Shown here: piece after piece, positions 24,024 to 36,517 of the stretch
How positions within the stretch are numbered: position 1 is the first letter of the stretch
Layout: every line of letters starts with the position of its first letter
From: Heterostelium multicystogenum
Taxonomy: Eukaryota > Evosea > Eumycetozoa > Acytosteliales > Acytosteliaceae
NCBI GenBank assembly: GCA_003667245.1
Contig: RCNN01000072.1
Span: forward strand, 1-64,000
Direction of reading: 5' to 3'
DNA length: 64,000 nt
The notes under the pieces: model-generated
Database searches by the model: none
What the model saw: the letters and a program-made list of their open reading frames with translations, nothing else
What the model was told of the DNA's origin: nothing
Translations under genes and position numbers: made by a program

Positions 24024-25300
24024 TTATCTTTTTCTGGTGACAACGGAGTGAGTCAAAGTAATGAGTAAATCTCTTGGTTCAGAGGGTGGTAATAACATGA
24101 GGGATTGAATAGCTTTGTTACAATAGTCGATGGCGAGTGCACGTGTTTTCTCTATACCGTTACTTTGGAAAACTAAACGTCTTGCCTCTTCGACATCTCC
24201 AGCCATGGAGAATTTTCTTTCAATGAGAGTCTCTAATTCTGGAAACTCCTGTGCAGCGAATAAAACTGGTGCGGTAGCCAATCCAAGTGATAAATCAACT
24301 GAGGCTGGCTTACCTAGTGATTCTGTTTGATGCTGTAAAATCCAATAAATCATCTACAATCTGTGAGTCATGATGTAACTGTTAATATGTTTTCCTGAAA
24401 CTCTGGAATTATCTGAGAACTTACTTGAAAAGCTAAACCTAAATTCTTTCCAAAATCGGTGGCAATATCTATAACTTGACGATCGGAACCAGAAAGAATT
24501 GCAGTTGATCTACAGCTGTTGGCAATAAGTGAAGCAGTCTTTAAATAAGTTTTTCTAATGTAAATATCAAAGGATGATCCATTGGCTTTGATTTGCATGA
24601 ATTCTCCTTCGACAAGGTCGGAAATTACTGTTGACATTAATTCTGTGACTTCGTGATTCTTGAGGGTTGAAAGAAGGACAGATGCACGCGATAGTAGAAA
24701 ATCACCACAAAGAATGGCGAGTTTGTTGGAATAGGTGTGGTTGATCGATGGAACGTCACGACGGGTGTCGGCATCGTCGATAACATCGTCGTGCACCAAA
24801 CTAGCGGTGTGAATCATCTCGACGATCTCAGCGAGACGCATCTGGATGGAAGAGGGTTGAAGTGCATTCTGGTTCGATGGATTTGCAGAGTTGGCAATGA
24901 TGAGTGCACGTGACAGGAGGAGCAGGATGGTGGGACGAATACGCTTGCCCTTCAACTCAAAGTAGTATGCAGCGATCGACTTGAGCACTGGGTGAGTCAG
25001 TTTGGATGGTCCACCAGCATGCTCACCGCTGCCGCTGATTCCATTTGTAACAGTGTCGATAATATTATTTGTCATTTTATTGAGGTCCTGATCGACCAAT
25101 TTGTAGATGTCAGTGGTTGATCTTGTGGTGAGGTTATTTAATGGATCCAAAAGCTGGATGTTGGAGGGTGGTGTATATTTGTCGTGCTCTAGATGTTCCT
25201 CGATGAGATATGACTTCTTTTTCACTTTTTCCACGAAATGACTGATGGTCGACATGATCTTTGACTGTGTCTGCAAGCTGCAAAATGTATTGGAAATCAT
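24024..25300 (-). CDS. coq1: Trans-polyprenyl diphosphate synthase (ubiquinone side-chain synthesis)
   Basis: This enzyme extends farnesyl or geranylgeranyl diphosphate with isopentenyl units to make the long tail of ubiquinone; the location is probably mitochondrial. Both Asp-rich motifs are present: HDDVIDDADTRR (first) and DDLLDFTAS (second), plus GKRIRP and a GEF motif (VEGEFMQIKA). Exons are 25300-24425 and 24360-24024, with a 64-bp intron. One A too many (TTT at 24326-24328 on the plus strand) breaks the frame between DDLLDFTAS and TESLGKPAS. Corrected, the protein is 403 residues. The chain length of the product cannot be read from sequence by eye. The first in-frame Met gives MISNTF; a second Met at residue 16 is possible. 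Confidence 0.92.
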
Positions 25301-27047
25301 TTTTAAAAACCTGTTGTATTTCTATTATTACTATAACTATTTCTATTTCTATATCTATGACTGTTGTTATTGTTGTTGCTGCTGCTACTACTACTATATT
25401 GAAGAGTTCTCGAAATCTATATTTGATTTAATTGTAAATTAATGATCTCTGTTTTTAGATGGTTTAAAATGGTAGTTGCTTGAAGTAGTGGTTATTGTGA
25501 GATTTTGGTTGGATCATATGGTCATTATTGGCGTTGCAGCGTTTGACACAAACAAAATAGTTAAATTTAACCCTTTCATCATCACACCACAAAACAAATA
25601 AGTCAATCAACATCACCATCAACACTTCCAAAAAACAAAAAAACAAAAAAAAAAAAGGATTGGTCACAAGTTTATAAAAATCACCCTTTTTGTGTTCTTT
25701 TCATCAGTGTGACACACATATCAGACAGGCAAGATCATTCGGTGCCTTGCATATCGTTTGACTGAAAACCCAATCGATATTACTTCTTTTGGTTTTGGCT
25801 TCGCTTTCTTTGTCTCGTTTTCGAGTCATTTGTATGTATTTCGAATTTATATATTTGACTCTCAAGTCAAGTTGTATACTACTCTTGTCAATCTACCAAA
25901 TTGACTATTGTGATTGATGTTTTACTGTCATCTGATATATGTGATGCTGTAGACACTTACGTTGCTATTTAAATATATTGAGCTGTATGGGTTGATTGAT
26001 GTTGATGATTTCAAAATCCGGCTAGTAATCGACATTTTTCACAGGTCTTTTTGTTTGTCTTTTTTTATAAATATCAATAATGTTGGTTGTACAATCTAAA
26101 CTAAACTAAGGATTTGTTTCTACTGAATATAATGAATGATATATATTGACGATAGATAGAAGATTGATCGAATATAATTAGAAGACAAACGTATAATTTA
26201 GTAAAGTATTGGCTGCTTTAGTGTAGACAATTTTGATGATTCGTTTTAGGTCCAAATGTGAGCACTGTTCTGATCGGATAAAAAAATAATGATGAAAAAA
26301 AAAAAAAAAATAGAAATTTTTATTAAACTTCAAAAAAAAACTAAACCAAATTAAATCACTATTTAATTATTATTGCAAAATGAAATGAAAATTAATTTGG
26401 TGTTTGTCACTGTTTGATATTAGCGAAAGTTGGATGATCAAATAGATTGTTTTGATTTAGTTATTTTTGTAGTGGTGATACTCGCTTGATTTTCAATCAA
26501 GTGGTTGTAAAATAGATAATTATGTAATGTAATGTGTAAGATACAATTATTGTAAATCAATACATAGAATTGAATATATTGTTTGGCTGTTAATGAAATA
26601 TAATCATAATAAATATATATTTATTTGTGCAATAAAGTATAACAAGTTGATTTGTTTTCTGAAAATTTTTAATTAATTTCAGTCATGGCATTTATAAATA
26701 GTTACTTGACATTACAGATAACGACACAATCACCAGTAATTAATGTACACAACGATGTTGTTATTGGGTTGTCCCAAAAGACTTCTTTCCTAATTATGAG
26801 TTGTATCCAAAATTAATGAATTTGCATTAAATTTGATTTTTCATTTAGTTTTTTTGTTTTTAGTCGAATGATCATCTGTTTCACAATCATCATTTGCTGG
26901 ATGTAAGGATCAAAAAAAATAAAACCCGATTGATTGATCAGTAATTCGTATAATATAAATCTTAACAATTAAATAGAACCAATCAATCTAATTAGTTTTT
27001 AAATTATTTTTTTTAATGTTTTTTTTTGTTTTAATTATTCTTTTTTT
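25301..27047. other. Spacer between coq1 and pgap1
   Basis: This is AT-rich DNA with T-rich and A-rich tracts (26290-26340, 27000-27050) and simple codon-like repeats near 25320-25400. The latter belong to the coq1 upstream region. A tRNA-Glu-like fold without a T arm is at 26461-26516 (see findings). No protein gene is seen. Confidence 0.45.
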
Positions 27048-30000
27048 TCAGTGACCATATGTGACAAAAATGAAAATGACTGAAAGCAGGAGGGTAAAGT
27101 GTAGTATTCGGTAGAGTAGCAAGATTGAGTAGGCTACAACCATCACTGAAGAGGCTATGAGGACACCTCTTAGAAGGAACAAATTGTTTTGGGTTGAGTT
27201 CAATCCTGGAGAGGCAAATATGTGCGATGGCCCCAAGATAAACAGCTCGTAAGAGTCGAATACTTGCCACTCAAACGAAAGATGTTTAATCCAAATGATT
27301 AGATTTGGTGCCATTATCAAACCAGCAAATAGATACATCATAAATAGACTCTGCTGATAGAGCTGAAGATCACGTTGCTCCTGTCCACTAGATTTCATTG
27401 CACCGGCGGGTTTCTTCTTGAGAAGCAATGTGCTGTTTGTTGATTGTGCACCAATAATTGGTGTTGAGTGTGGAGATACCAGAAGAAAAAAAGGAAGGCC
27501 AGTAAGCCAAGGGCAGAGTGAATAACAATCACTAGAATAGTGCAACTATCAGCCATTTTGAGATGGACAGTTGGAAATTACCAATGTACAGTCTTGTCGT
27601 ATTAATAGGTTGGTATGTAATGGCTGATATAATTACCAACAGTAAATAAGATATTAACAATTAAAATTAAGATGGTAAGCTACATGATTAAATGGATGAG
27701 ATTAATAGGATGAAATAGGTGGTCATCTAAATATAATCTTACAATGCAAACTGAGAATATAAATAAAAATGGAATCACCCAAAAGGGAGGTATTTGTTCC
27801 AACATAAAATTATCGATGAATGGGTCTGGAATCAAGCTTCGATTTGATAGTATGGCTGGATTTGTATATCCAACTAAATTAACACTAAATAAACAACAAC
27901 GGTATCAAAATAAAGAATGGTGCCAAAATTACAGATTCATCTCTTAAGGTTATTATCAGACTTGGGAATTCATCTAAAATATTTAAACCGAGTTAGTTTG
28001 AGTTACTATTGAGTTAATTGAATGATTCGGTTTTACCTTTCTTTCTCCATGTATTCATTTGGGATGCAAATACCCAGAGGAAAAGTGAATAGCAGCTTGG
28101 GAATATTGAAAGTGCATATGAGAAAACCATAGATCCAATTGATCCAAAAAAGTCATAGGTGAATGTTACTTCATAGGAAATGTAAGGATCGAGAACCATT
28201 AGCAAGTGAGGACGTTCAATAAATACATCTTCGAAAACGTCTGAATCTATATCAAAGGTGTCATCAGTGATAATCTCTTCGTAATCTGTACTTTCATGTA
28301 CAACTGCATGCATCTTATTGGACTCCAATCGATCACTAACAATATGATTATTAATTTCAAACGAATTGAAGTTGATCATTAACGCTCACTTGTTTTGATT
28401 CAGTTTTTATATTTTCCACAGCGATTTGTTGATTGAAGCTTTCCATTAGTTGAGACTGCTGCTGAATGTTATTAATATTATTGATGTTATTATTAATTTT
28501 TACTCTGGATGGTGTAGATGATTGATGGAATTTAATTTTAGTAAGTGAGCAGTTGTAAACAAATTTTCCTTCTTCCATGACTCCTGGAATATATTGATAG
28601 GTTGTTGGCAAGAATATTGGTGAGTTTGGTAGTTGTGATTTCATTGTTTGGTGATCGTGAGTCTGCTTCTTTGTTTGAGTTGGTGACAAATGAACTTTCA
28701 ATGGATATTTGGTGTGATAAAATGGTAAGCTAAAGTTTAAAATCAAAGAGTGTCCAACTGGTAAAACATATTTATGAGCTATTGGAGAAGAAGTATAGAT
28801 TAGTAAGTTGAAGAAAAAGCAGTTTTCCATATATACATACCATCAAATATTCCAGTTGGAGGGACATTAATATGAGATTCTGTTTGCATTGTAGAATTGA
28901 GCAATTGCTATAAAACTTTTGTTTCCTTGCTGATTTAGGGAATCCAATGAAAATTGAGTGGAAATCTTTTAGTTCTGATGATTGAAGTACCAATTGAGTA
29001 ACGGGTGATTCAATATTTGATTTGGTAAGTGGGGGCAGTGGTGGGAATGAAAATGATTTGTATGAAATCTCCTCTGCAATTGTATAATCATGATTGTAAA
29101 GTACCACAGTGAATTCACCCAGTGGTAAACTAGTTGTCAATGCAAAATTGAATAAATCGCCACCATTTTGTTGTTGCTGAGTATCTTGCTGCTGTCCATT
29201 GATCCAATCAGATATACGGAAATTGATATAGAAAGATTCAACAGAGGATGATGATGAAGTGATACGTTGATTTGGTTGATATTGATATGAAATCGATGGA
29301 CGATGAAGAAGTGTGACCATTGGTGATGTCTCGAATACTATCTTCTTTGCAATATCTGTCAGTGACTCTGTATCGACTTTGATGGCATGCTTCATAGTTG
29401 CCATGTAACGCTGTTGGTCGATGAATGGAGTAAATCCAAGAATCTCAGGTACGTGACTGTGTAGCATTGAACGTAGTATTTCCAAACGTTCTTTCGGACC
29501 ATAAGTATTCTGCTTTGTCAGAGGATTGGCAAGAGTCAATAGTCCGTCGACCAATGCAACTACAACTTCATTGCACCAGAGTATACACTGATGGTCTGTT
29601 TCCATCAACACATCTGGAATAGAGGTTGTAATTGCTGAAAAGCTTCTTTCAGGACTAACAAGACCATTCAAAGAAGTCAACTCAGATCGAATCAATGTGT
29701 CTCTGTGTCCACCACCAATTGATATAACAACTATATTATCATAAACTTGAAATGAACTTGTTAGCAACGATTATTATATGATTACAATATAAGATGACAT
29801 ACTTGGAGGCAAGTTTGTTGGTTCACCTTTTTCATTGAATTCAAAGTGCTTTGGTTGAATTGAATTGCTCCAATGACGATTTAGTTCGTGATAAAAATGT
29901 GATGTAGATTGATGTGAATAGATTGGTGCATTTCTGTGTGATGTATTCAAAGTAATGATGGTTGTTACACTTCCATAGATATGATTTGGTAATAAAACAC

Positions 30001-30935
30001 TCATTCTTGCAACTATTCCTCCCATACTATGACCTATTAATATAACCGACTGTATCCAATAAACTCTATTGTTAGTGTAAATGTGAAACTAATGTTAAAG
30101 AAAGCAGATAGTTACACTTGGTTTTGCTCTGTCTGGATCGTTTGGTTGGTTATGATAGAGATCCAAAATAACTTTAATGCAGTCATTTACATATTCTGCT
30201 TCATCAAACATGACGTCACCTCCGAATGCTGATAGCTCCTCCTCAAAATCCAATGTAAATATGTCGAGTTCGTTGTGATATTCATGGATTGTCTTTCTCT
30301 TCTTTTTATACTTGTTAGGATTCTCTATTTCAAATGGATTCGAAGATGAATCTTTTCTGTTTATATGAGCAAAAGCTTCTGCACCAATCGATCGAATCTG
30401 TTTGTAGCTTCCACTGTTGCCAGGAATAAACAAGACAGGTACGCCTCTGAGTGGCTTGCCAAGCCTGCTTATCGTATTGCCAGCATAGGCCGGTGCATTA
30501 GGTGTCGTTCCACCGACTGGACTGCCTGTGTTGTGATTATTTGTTTGGTGATGCAGTCGAACTACTACTACTACTGCTGCTGCCACTGTTTATATTGCTA
30601 ACACCGGGGGAAGATGCGGCATTACCACCGGTTACTATATTATTATTTATATTGCTGACAACAGTCGAGTCTGTTGTGGATAGTAGATTCTCTTTTGAGA
30701 GTGTCGAAAGTGGCAGTACAGAGTTTGACTCTCTATAGAGATAGAGGTGGTATCTAGAGTGATTGGTCGCGACAGAGTAGTAGACCGGCAACATGTACGT
30801 CATCGTACATATATTAGGGTCGATGTCGAAAAAGATACTCTGCACGGCGATCATCAGCAAGACTACAGTCACGATATTAAACCCCAGAAGATACAGCCAC
30901 TTTCCATGTTGTGACAATGACAATAGAAATGCCAT
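27048..30935 (-). CDS. pgap1: GPI inositol-deacylase (PGAP1/Bst1 family)
   Basis: This ER membrane lipase removes the acyl chain from GPI inositol so that GPI-anchored proteins can leave the ER. An N-terminal membrane segment (FNIVTVVLLMIAVQSIFF) is followed by a Ser/Asn-rich stretch, the family signature VPVLFIPGNSGSYKQIRSIG, and the lipase motif LIGHSMGGIVAR (Ser nucleophile near residue 281). Several membrane spans lie near the C terminus. Seven exons are inferred: 30935-30116, 30049-29803, 29745-28841, 28778-28037, 27973-27743, 27679-27637 and 27531-27048. Five single-base errors are needed: near 30541, near 28897, at 28379-28380, at 27891-27893 and in the A7 run at 27486-27492. After correction the exons sum to exactly 1157 codons (1156 residues). 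Exact splice choices in the last third are less sure than the identity. Confidence 0.87.
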
Positions 30936-32546
30936 TCTATGACAATAATACTACACTCTGTTCTGTTGTACTATTCTATTCTATTCTAGTCTATTCTATT
31001 CTATTATTTATCAATGCACTCTATTCTAGCTGTGCAACGGTTAACTACTACTAGTCAAACATACAATACAATGAAGATGATAAATAAAGTATAGTATGGT
31101 ATAGGGTACTAAAGCAAAGCAAACCAACAGTCACAACCAATACAATAATAGAAACTAGAATAGAATATCAATTTAAAAATATTTTTATCTTAAAATCTCT
31201 TTAAAATGAGAAAATTTTGAAATTTTTGAAATTGTATTGGAACTCAACCAAACACAAAATAATATTATTGGATTGTATTGTATTGTATTCATTTATTATT
31301 CATTCATTCATTCATCCATTCATTACTCAGGTTGAAATGAAATGAGATTCACTTAAGAGTATCTTTTACTTAATGCTTAAATAGAATTCAAGTTTAATCA
31401 ATTATAATATGTCATCGTAGAAATGACATACATGACTTGTGTGTGATTATTATTCTTATATTATCATCATCTTAAATTTTAAGAGAATACATTTATAAAT
31501 ATTTGTGTTTGAAGTTCTAGGCTGAGCTCAAAGAGATCTGCCTCTTCTCATTTCAGTGACGTCTCGAACCCAGTTCAATTTGTAAATTAAGTAAGAAGGA
31601 TAGGTAGTTAGTTAGTTAGTTTTTTTGAGTTTTGCAGCATGTTGTTGTTGTTGTTGGTTAGTGTGATTCATTCCTCTTTTACTTTTAACCAAAAGTAAAC
31701 AAACCAAGTAATATTGGTGTGTGCACCAATTCTTTTGAGTTGAATAAACTAAACAAGCAAAAAAAACAAAAAACACTCTCAATTTACAAATAAGTAATAA
31801 TTGTGTTTAGTTTAGTTAGTTGTTGTTATTGTTGTTGTTTATAGTGTAGTATTTTTTTATTTATTAATTTTAATTAATTTTAATTTTAATTTTTTGATTT
31901 AGTTAACTTTTGTAGGTTTTTGAAATTGGATAATTATTAATTACCCGCATACTACTGAAGTCAAACAAATCTTTTTTTACTCTAAAAATTTATAACAATT
32001 AAATATTTATTTATTTATTTAAATATATATATATATATAATAGCATTTGAATGTTTCTTCTTCTTTTGCAAGCTTGATTTTTTTAATTAAAGTGTCATTT
32101 TCTTGTTTTTTCTTTTTTCTTGTATTTTGTTTTTTTTGGTTTTTTGTTTTTTCACCTACAATTACATTACCAAACAAACATTCATATATTACATTACACA
32201 TATCAATCAATTTAAAGACATCACTTTATTGTATATTTTTCACCAATTAGACAAAAGCAAGCGTTACCATTCATCCATTTATTCATTCATTAGCTATTGA
32301 CATAAATCAATAACAACAACAATCATCATTTACTTAACAACTCTCTAACTTTAAAGTTATAATTATCTTACTCTACTTATCTATCATACCTATAGTTATC
32401 TATCATTTACTAAGTTTAATTCTATAACAATTGTATATATATTTCTAATTAGATACTTGTATAATATTCATTTGATTTTTTTTTATTTATTTATATTTGT
32501 ATATACACTAGACTGTCCGAAAGATATTTTATTATTAAGTTAATAA
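30936..32546. other. Divergent spacer upstream of pgap1 and the RING-like gene
   Basis: Simple repeats dominate: TATTC repeats near 30970-31005 and TTCA repeats near 31296-31325. A GC-richer patch at 31510-31580 includes TGACGTC (31557-31563), a CRE-like palindrome. Poly-T and TA tracts follow, then the leader of the RING-like gene. No gene is seen. Confidence 0.45.
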
Positions 32547-33949
32547 ATGGATGCATCTACATTTCATTTAATATTTTCACCTCATCCTCAGGTGTTGTTT
32601 AGATTGATAAATAGTCTGAATTCAGGAGAGTTTGACGATACTCCAACACATTATCTCCCTTTTGTTGAGCAGATGAAGACTTATCGTTCAAAGTTTGAAT
32701 CTTTCAGCAAGGATGTCCTAAAGTTTAAAAAGATGGCTGAAATGCTCAATGAGATGGACAAGGAGCTACAGTTTATGGAGCGAGACGAAGCACTAAAGCA
32801 GTATTTAAAGTCCATCATTGTGACTAATAGAGATTTGCAAATGTCGATGAGTCTGCTTGAGCCAATCATGAAGAAGCAGATAGAGCAGATCAAGTTACTC
32901 TCCGACTATGTTTGTCCACCCACAGAAGAAGCTTTTCGTTTAAGAGTGCAACAGATTCTTGAAAAGGCAGATATTGAAAAATTACCAGTTAGTGCAGCAA
33001 AAACCTGTGTTATATGCATGGAGTCCCAAGCAAACATTGGTATTAAGAGACACTGTACTTCCAATCCACACACTACATCCACTCCAAACAGCAGTCACAG
33101 CGCTTCAACAAACGTCACCTCAACCAGCAGAAACAGAAAGGCATTGTCTTGTGCCAATGCCACTTGTGCATGTGGTCCGACCATGTGTCAAGATTGCTTC
33201 ATTAAAAACTATTGGATAACATCGATCAACACAACAAAATCTTTTTCAACATGCGCATGTTGCCGATCAGGTATGTAAATCATCTTTTTTAGATTACTAT
33301 GTCCATCAGTATTAATTGAATAATCATTCTTCTAGAATATTGCTTAAAAGATATACATTTAGTTCAATATATTGATAAAGTTAATGAGAAGGAAAAGGAG
33401 AAAGTTAGTACTTCAACCTCTACTCCTTCTACATTGAAAAAGGGCGATAGCAATAAAGACAGTAAAAAGAGAAAGGATCTTGAGACTGAAAGTTCTCCCG
33501 CAGAATCTTCACCTTCATCGTCTTCTTTGTCGCCAAAGAAAAAGCAAAGAAATGAATCAACTCCAGCACCTCCACCAACAGTAACGACCACCACAACAAC
33601 AACAACAACCACAATGAACAATAATAACAACAGAACCGAATCAAACATAAACACTCGAGCAAACGGACGTCAAAGAACACCACATTTTAATCAACATGCA
33701 CGTGAGCATAGCAGACTAACAATAAGAGATATATTTCAAAGACGTAGTGATAATTCAGAGCAAAGAAGATCAACAACAACTACAACAACAACCACAACTT
33801 CTTCTGCAGCCAGAGATAATAATCAACAACATTGTACCAATAGCAACATTGACAGAGAGGAGTCAGAACTTCATCCTTCAAACAACAGTAATAATCCTGG
33901 TAGTAATAATAATAGCAGTTTTGGAAAGTTTTTTCGAAGATATTTTTAA
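32547..33949 (+). CDS. RING-like zinc-binding protein with disordered C terminus
   Basis: Exons are 32547-33270 and 33336-33949 (65-bp intron, phase 1), giving 445 residues with no indel. The first 150 residues are helical and predicted coiled coil (KFESFSKDVLKFKKMAEMLN ...). A Cys-rich segment at about 152-245 starts CVICMES, has CANATCACG, MCQDCFIKNYW and CACCRSEYC, and is interrupted by a Ser/Thr-rich loop. This spacing suggests a RING-type E3 ubiquitin ligase, but I cannot assign all ligands. The C-terminal 190 residues are Ser, Thr, Asn and Lys/Arg rich and probably disordered. The partner and substrate are unknown. Confidence 0.75.
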
Positions 33950-34043
33950 GAATAGATAGATATAGATTTAAAATTCACAATAATAATACAGAAAATGGCT
34001 GGTACTTCCTCCAATGATTGTCGACACTTGTACATAATGAATA

Positions 34044-34074
<31 letters not shown>

Positions 34075-36126
34075 TTATAATATAGTATAATAAATCGTAT
34101 ATAATATTTGTTTTTTATATGCAGTGTTAGTAGTTGTTGTTGTTTATCATCCAAGTACTCTACCCTGAAAACAATTGCATATGACTCTACTTTAAATTGT
34201 TTCTGCAACATTAGATGGTGATTTTTTATCTATAATTCATTTTTTAATTGATTACAATAATGGATGATCGTCGATGTTATGATGATGGTGTTGGTGGAGG
34301 TGCTGTGTGTGGAGACCAATTACTTACTTTCTTACTCTCATCAGAATCTTCGTCATCACCCAATTAAAACCGCTGGAACCCCTATGATTTAACAAATTGA
34401 GTATTATTAGTTTTTACCAATTATGACTAAAAATCTAATAAGATAAAATCTCGTTTCTCTGAAAGAAATGGGGGGTGGGTGTTGATGCAATCATTCTATA
34501 CAAAAGAATATTATTGCCAAATTATAGATATCATATCTTTTTGAATTTCACATTAAAATAATTTTCTATTATCATAATGATGAGATGTTGTTCTACTTTT
34601 CTTTTTTGGATAATGCAATAAAAACTAACAACAAAAATAACAAACAACAACAACAACAACAATCAATACTACAACAAGCTCTTAGAATAGAGAGTACTCT
34701 AGCACCCTAGCACTCTCTAGCACTCTATTGTGCTACTAATAATGGTTGGTTTGTGTTTTGTGGTTATCTTATCTTATATTGGATGAATGCAAAGTTTAGG
34801 TTACCACAACTGCAACAACAACAACAACATGATAAATTTTTGTAGTGAATATAACTCATGTTTCTTAAATAATACATGATAATCAGTATCTTTGCTATAA
34901 CAAACAAAACAACAAACAACAAGCAAAGTTTGGAAATAAAAAAAAAAAAAACAAATGATACAACAGCTGCATAACATAATAATCATTATTTGTAAATTCC
35001 TCTTTTAAAATAATAGATTAAACTTGTAAAAACAGTATATAGTCATATGATTTTACTACCTGTTCTGGCACATCTAGGTGGTGGCAACGCAAATCATTCT
35101 CACCTCCTAAGTAATTAATTTTTAAAAATAAATAGTCAAATATTTGAAAGAATACTTCATTCTCTTAATAAACTAAACAACATTAGCGTAACGAAAATAA
35201 TAATACTTATTTCAATAATAATATTAATAATAGGATAAATATTGTCAGCTGCATCACATTCCTATTAAGATAAACTAAGCAGCTGCTGCTGAATTTGAAT
35301 AATAATTATTCAATATCATTGTATTTCGGAATGGAGAAAAGAAAATTTTGTTTGATTACCGGTAAGATTTTTTTTGTTTGAACAAACCACTCTCTCGATC
35401 CTCCAACAACAACAACAACAATAACAACACAACCCATTCATCCATCACCACCAACACCACAGTAAAATAGGAATCATCTGGCTATGTTGTCATTAACAAT
35501 ATTAACAGCTGTCTATTATTTCCACTCACTATTCCGACTTTATTTGCCTACTGAAAAATATCTTATCATATTGTTGTTTAGTTGTTTTGGTTGATGATGT
35601 TATTGTGTTTTTAAAAAATAAAATATTATTGTCTAAAATTCAAATTAAGATAATGTTTGTAAATCAAATAAAATCTTGATTCAAATTAATTTTGAATCGA
35701 TGGTCCAATCGATTGTTCAACTACACCCACTTAACCCTGCTTGTCATTTGTGGTCAACTATACAAGTGTATTATATTATATATAGAATCTTTTTATTTTT
35801 GGTTTATTTTGGTTGTTGATTCCACATCCTCTCATCTCAGGAGTGAGAGAATGGAATACTATTTAAACAAATCAAATTCTGATTTAATCTCTCAAAGTTC
35901 ACCAACCAATTTAAAATATAAAATTGCATTTTTTTTCATTTAGAAATAAAGAATAAATCATAATCATAAATAGTATTATTTATAAATAATTATTATTATA
36001 GAATTGAAAAGTGACAATATTTATAAATAATTGTATATAAATCCAATTATCTTTAGAGTAATAAAAATAAACTGACATTTTCATCCTTTTATTTATATCC
36101 TTCTAAATATATCTACTCAATCACCA
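33950..36126. other. Long AT-rich spacer with TAA repeat and exon-like islands
   Basis: It starts with a TAA microsatellite at about 34045-34075. A tandem-like patch of CTAGCACTCT units lies at 34690-34735. On the minus strand, short stretches with coding character and splice-like borders occur near 35106-35055, 34494-34435 and 34380-34325 (see findings), but I cannot join them into a convincing gene. Hairpins and CAA runs make up the rest. Confidence 0.4.
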
Positions 36127-36517
36127 ATGAAAATGATACCTACCCATCAATGTGAAGAAAAGGATTTTAAATCACCTTATGGAAGAAAGAAAAAGATAAA
36201 TTGTCAAGTATCACACTGTAATGGATGTGATGATAATAGTTCAATAAGTTTACATTCCAGTAATTATAAAATTGAATCAGGTAAATATAATCATATTATT
36301 ATTATTTTTATACTTTATTATATAACTAATATTTAATTATATAAATTTAGGTTTGTTTCAGACAATTCTTGATGATATGGTAAACCAAAGAGCAAAAATA
36401 GATAATCTATTTGAAAGTCTTGTGGAATATATGGACAAGATTAAAGATCAAGTGCCTGTAATCAACAATGTAAACAACCATGTCCTCAACAAGACCGAAG
36501 ATGATTTTCTTCAATGA
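36127..36517 (+). CDS. Small two-exon protein of unknown function with a helical C terminus
   Basis: Exon 1 is 36127-36280 and exon 2 is 36351-36517, with a 70-bp intron starting GTAAAT and ending TTTAG. The phases fit and give 106 residues. The N-terminal half is basic with Cys/His (HQCEEKDF, NCQVSHCNGC). The C-terminal half (DDMVNQRAKIDNLFESLVEY) looks like an amphipathic helix, as in small subunits of coiled-coil complexes. I do not recognise a family. The clean splice, AT-poor exons and in-frame second exon support a real gene. Confidence 0.6.

Noticed and set aside
31555..31580. Reverse-strand GGGTTCGAGAC resembling a tRNA B box
   Set aside because: The flanking bases cannot form a T stem, and no anticodon arm lies upstream.
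33364..33683. Minus-strand hydrophobic frames opposite the RING-like gene
   Set aside because: They are antisense of Thr/Asn/Lys codon repeats.
34045..34080. TAA repeat considered as a telomere- or centromere-type array
   Set aside because: It is a short simple microsatellite like others in AT-rich spacers.
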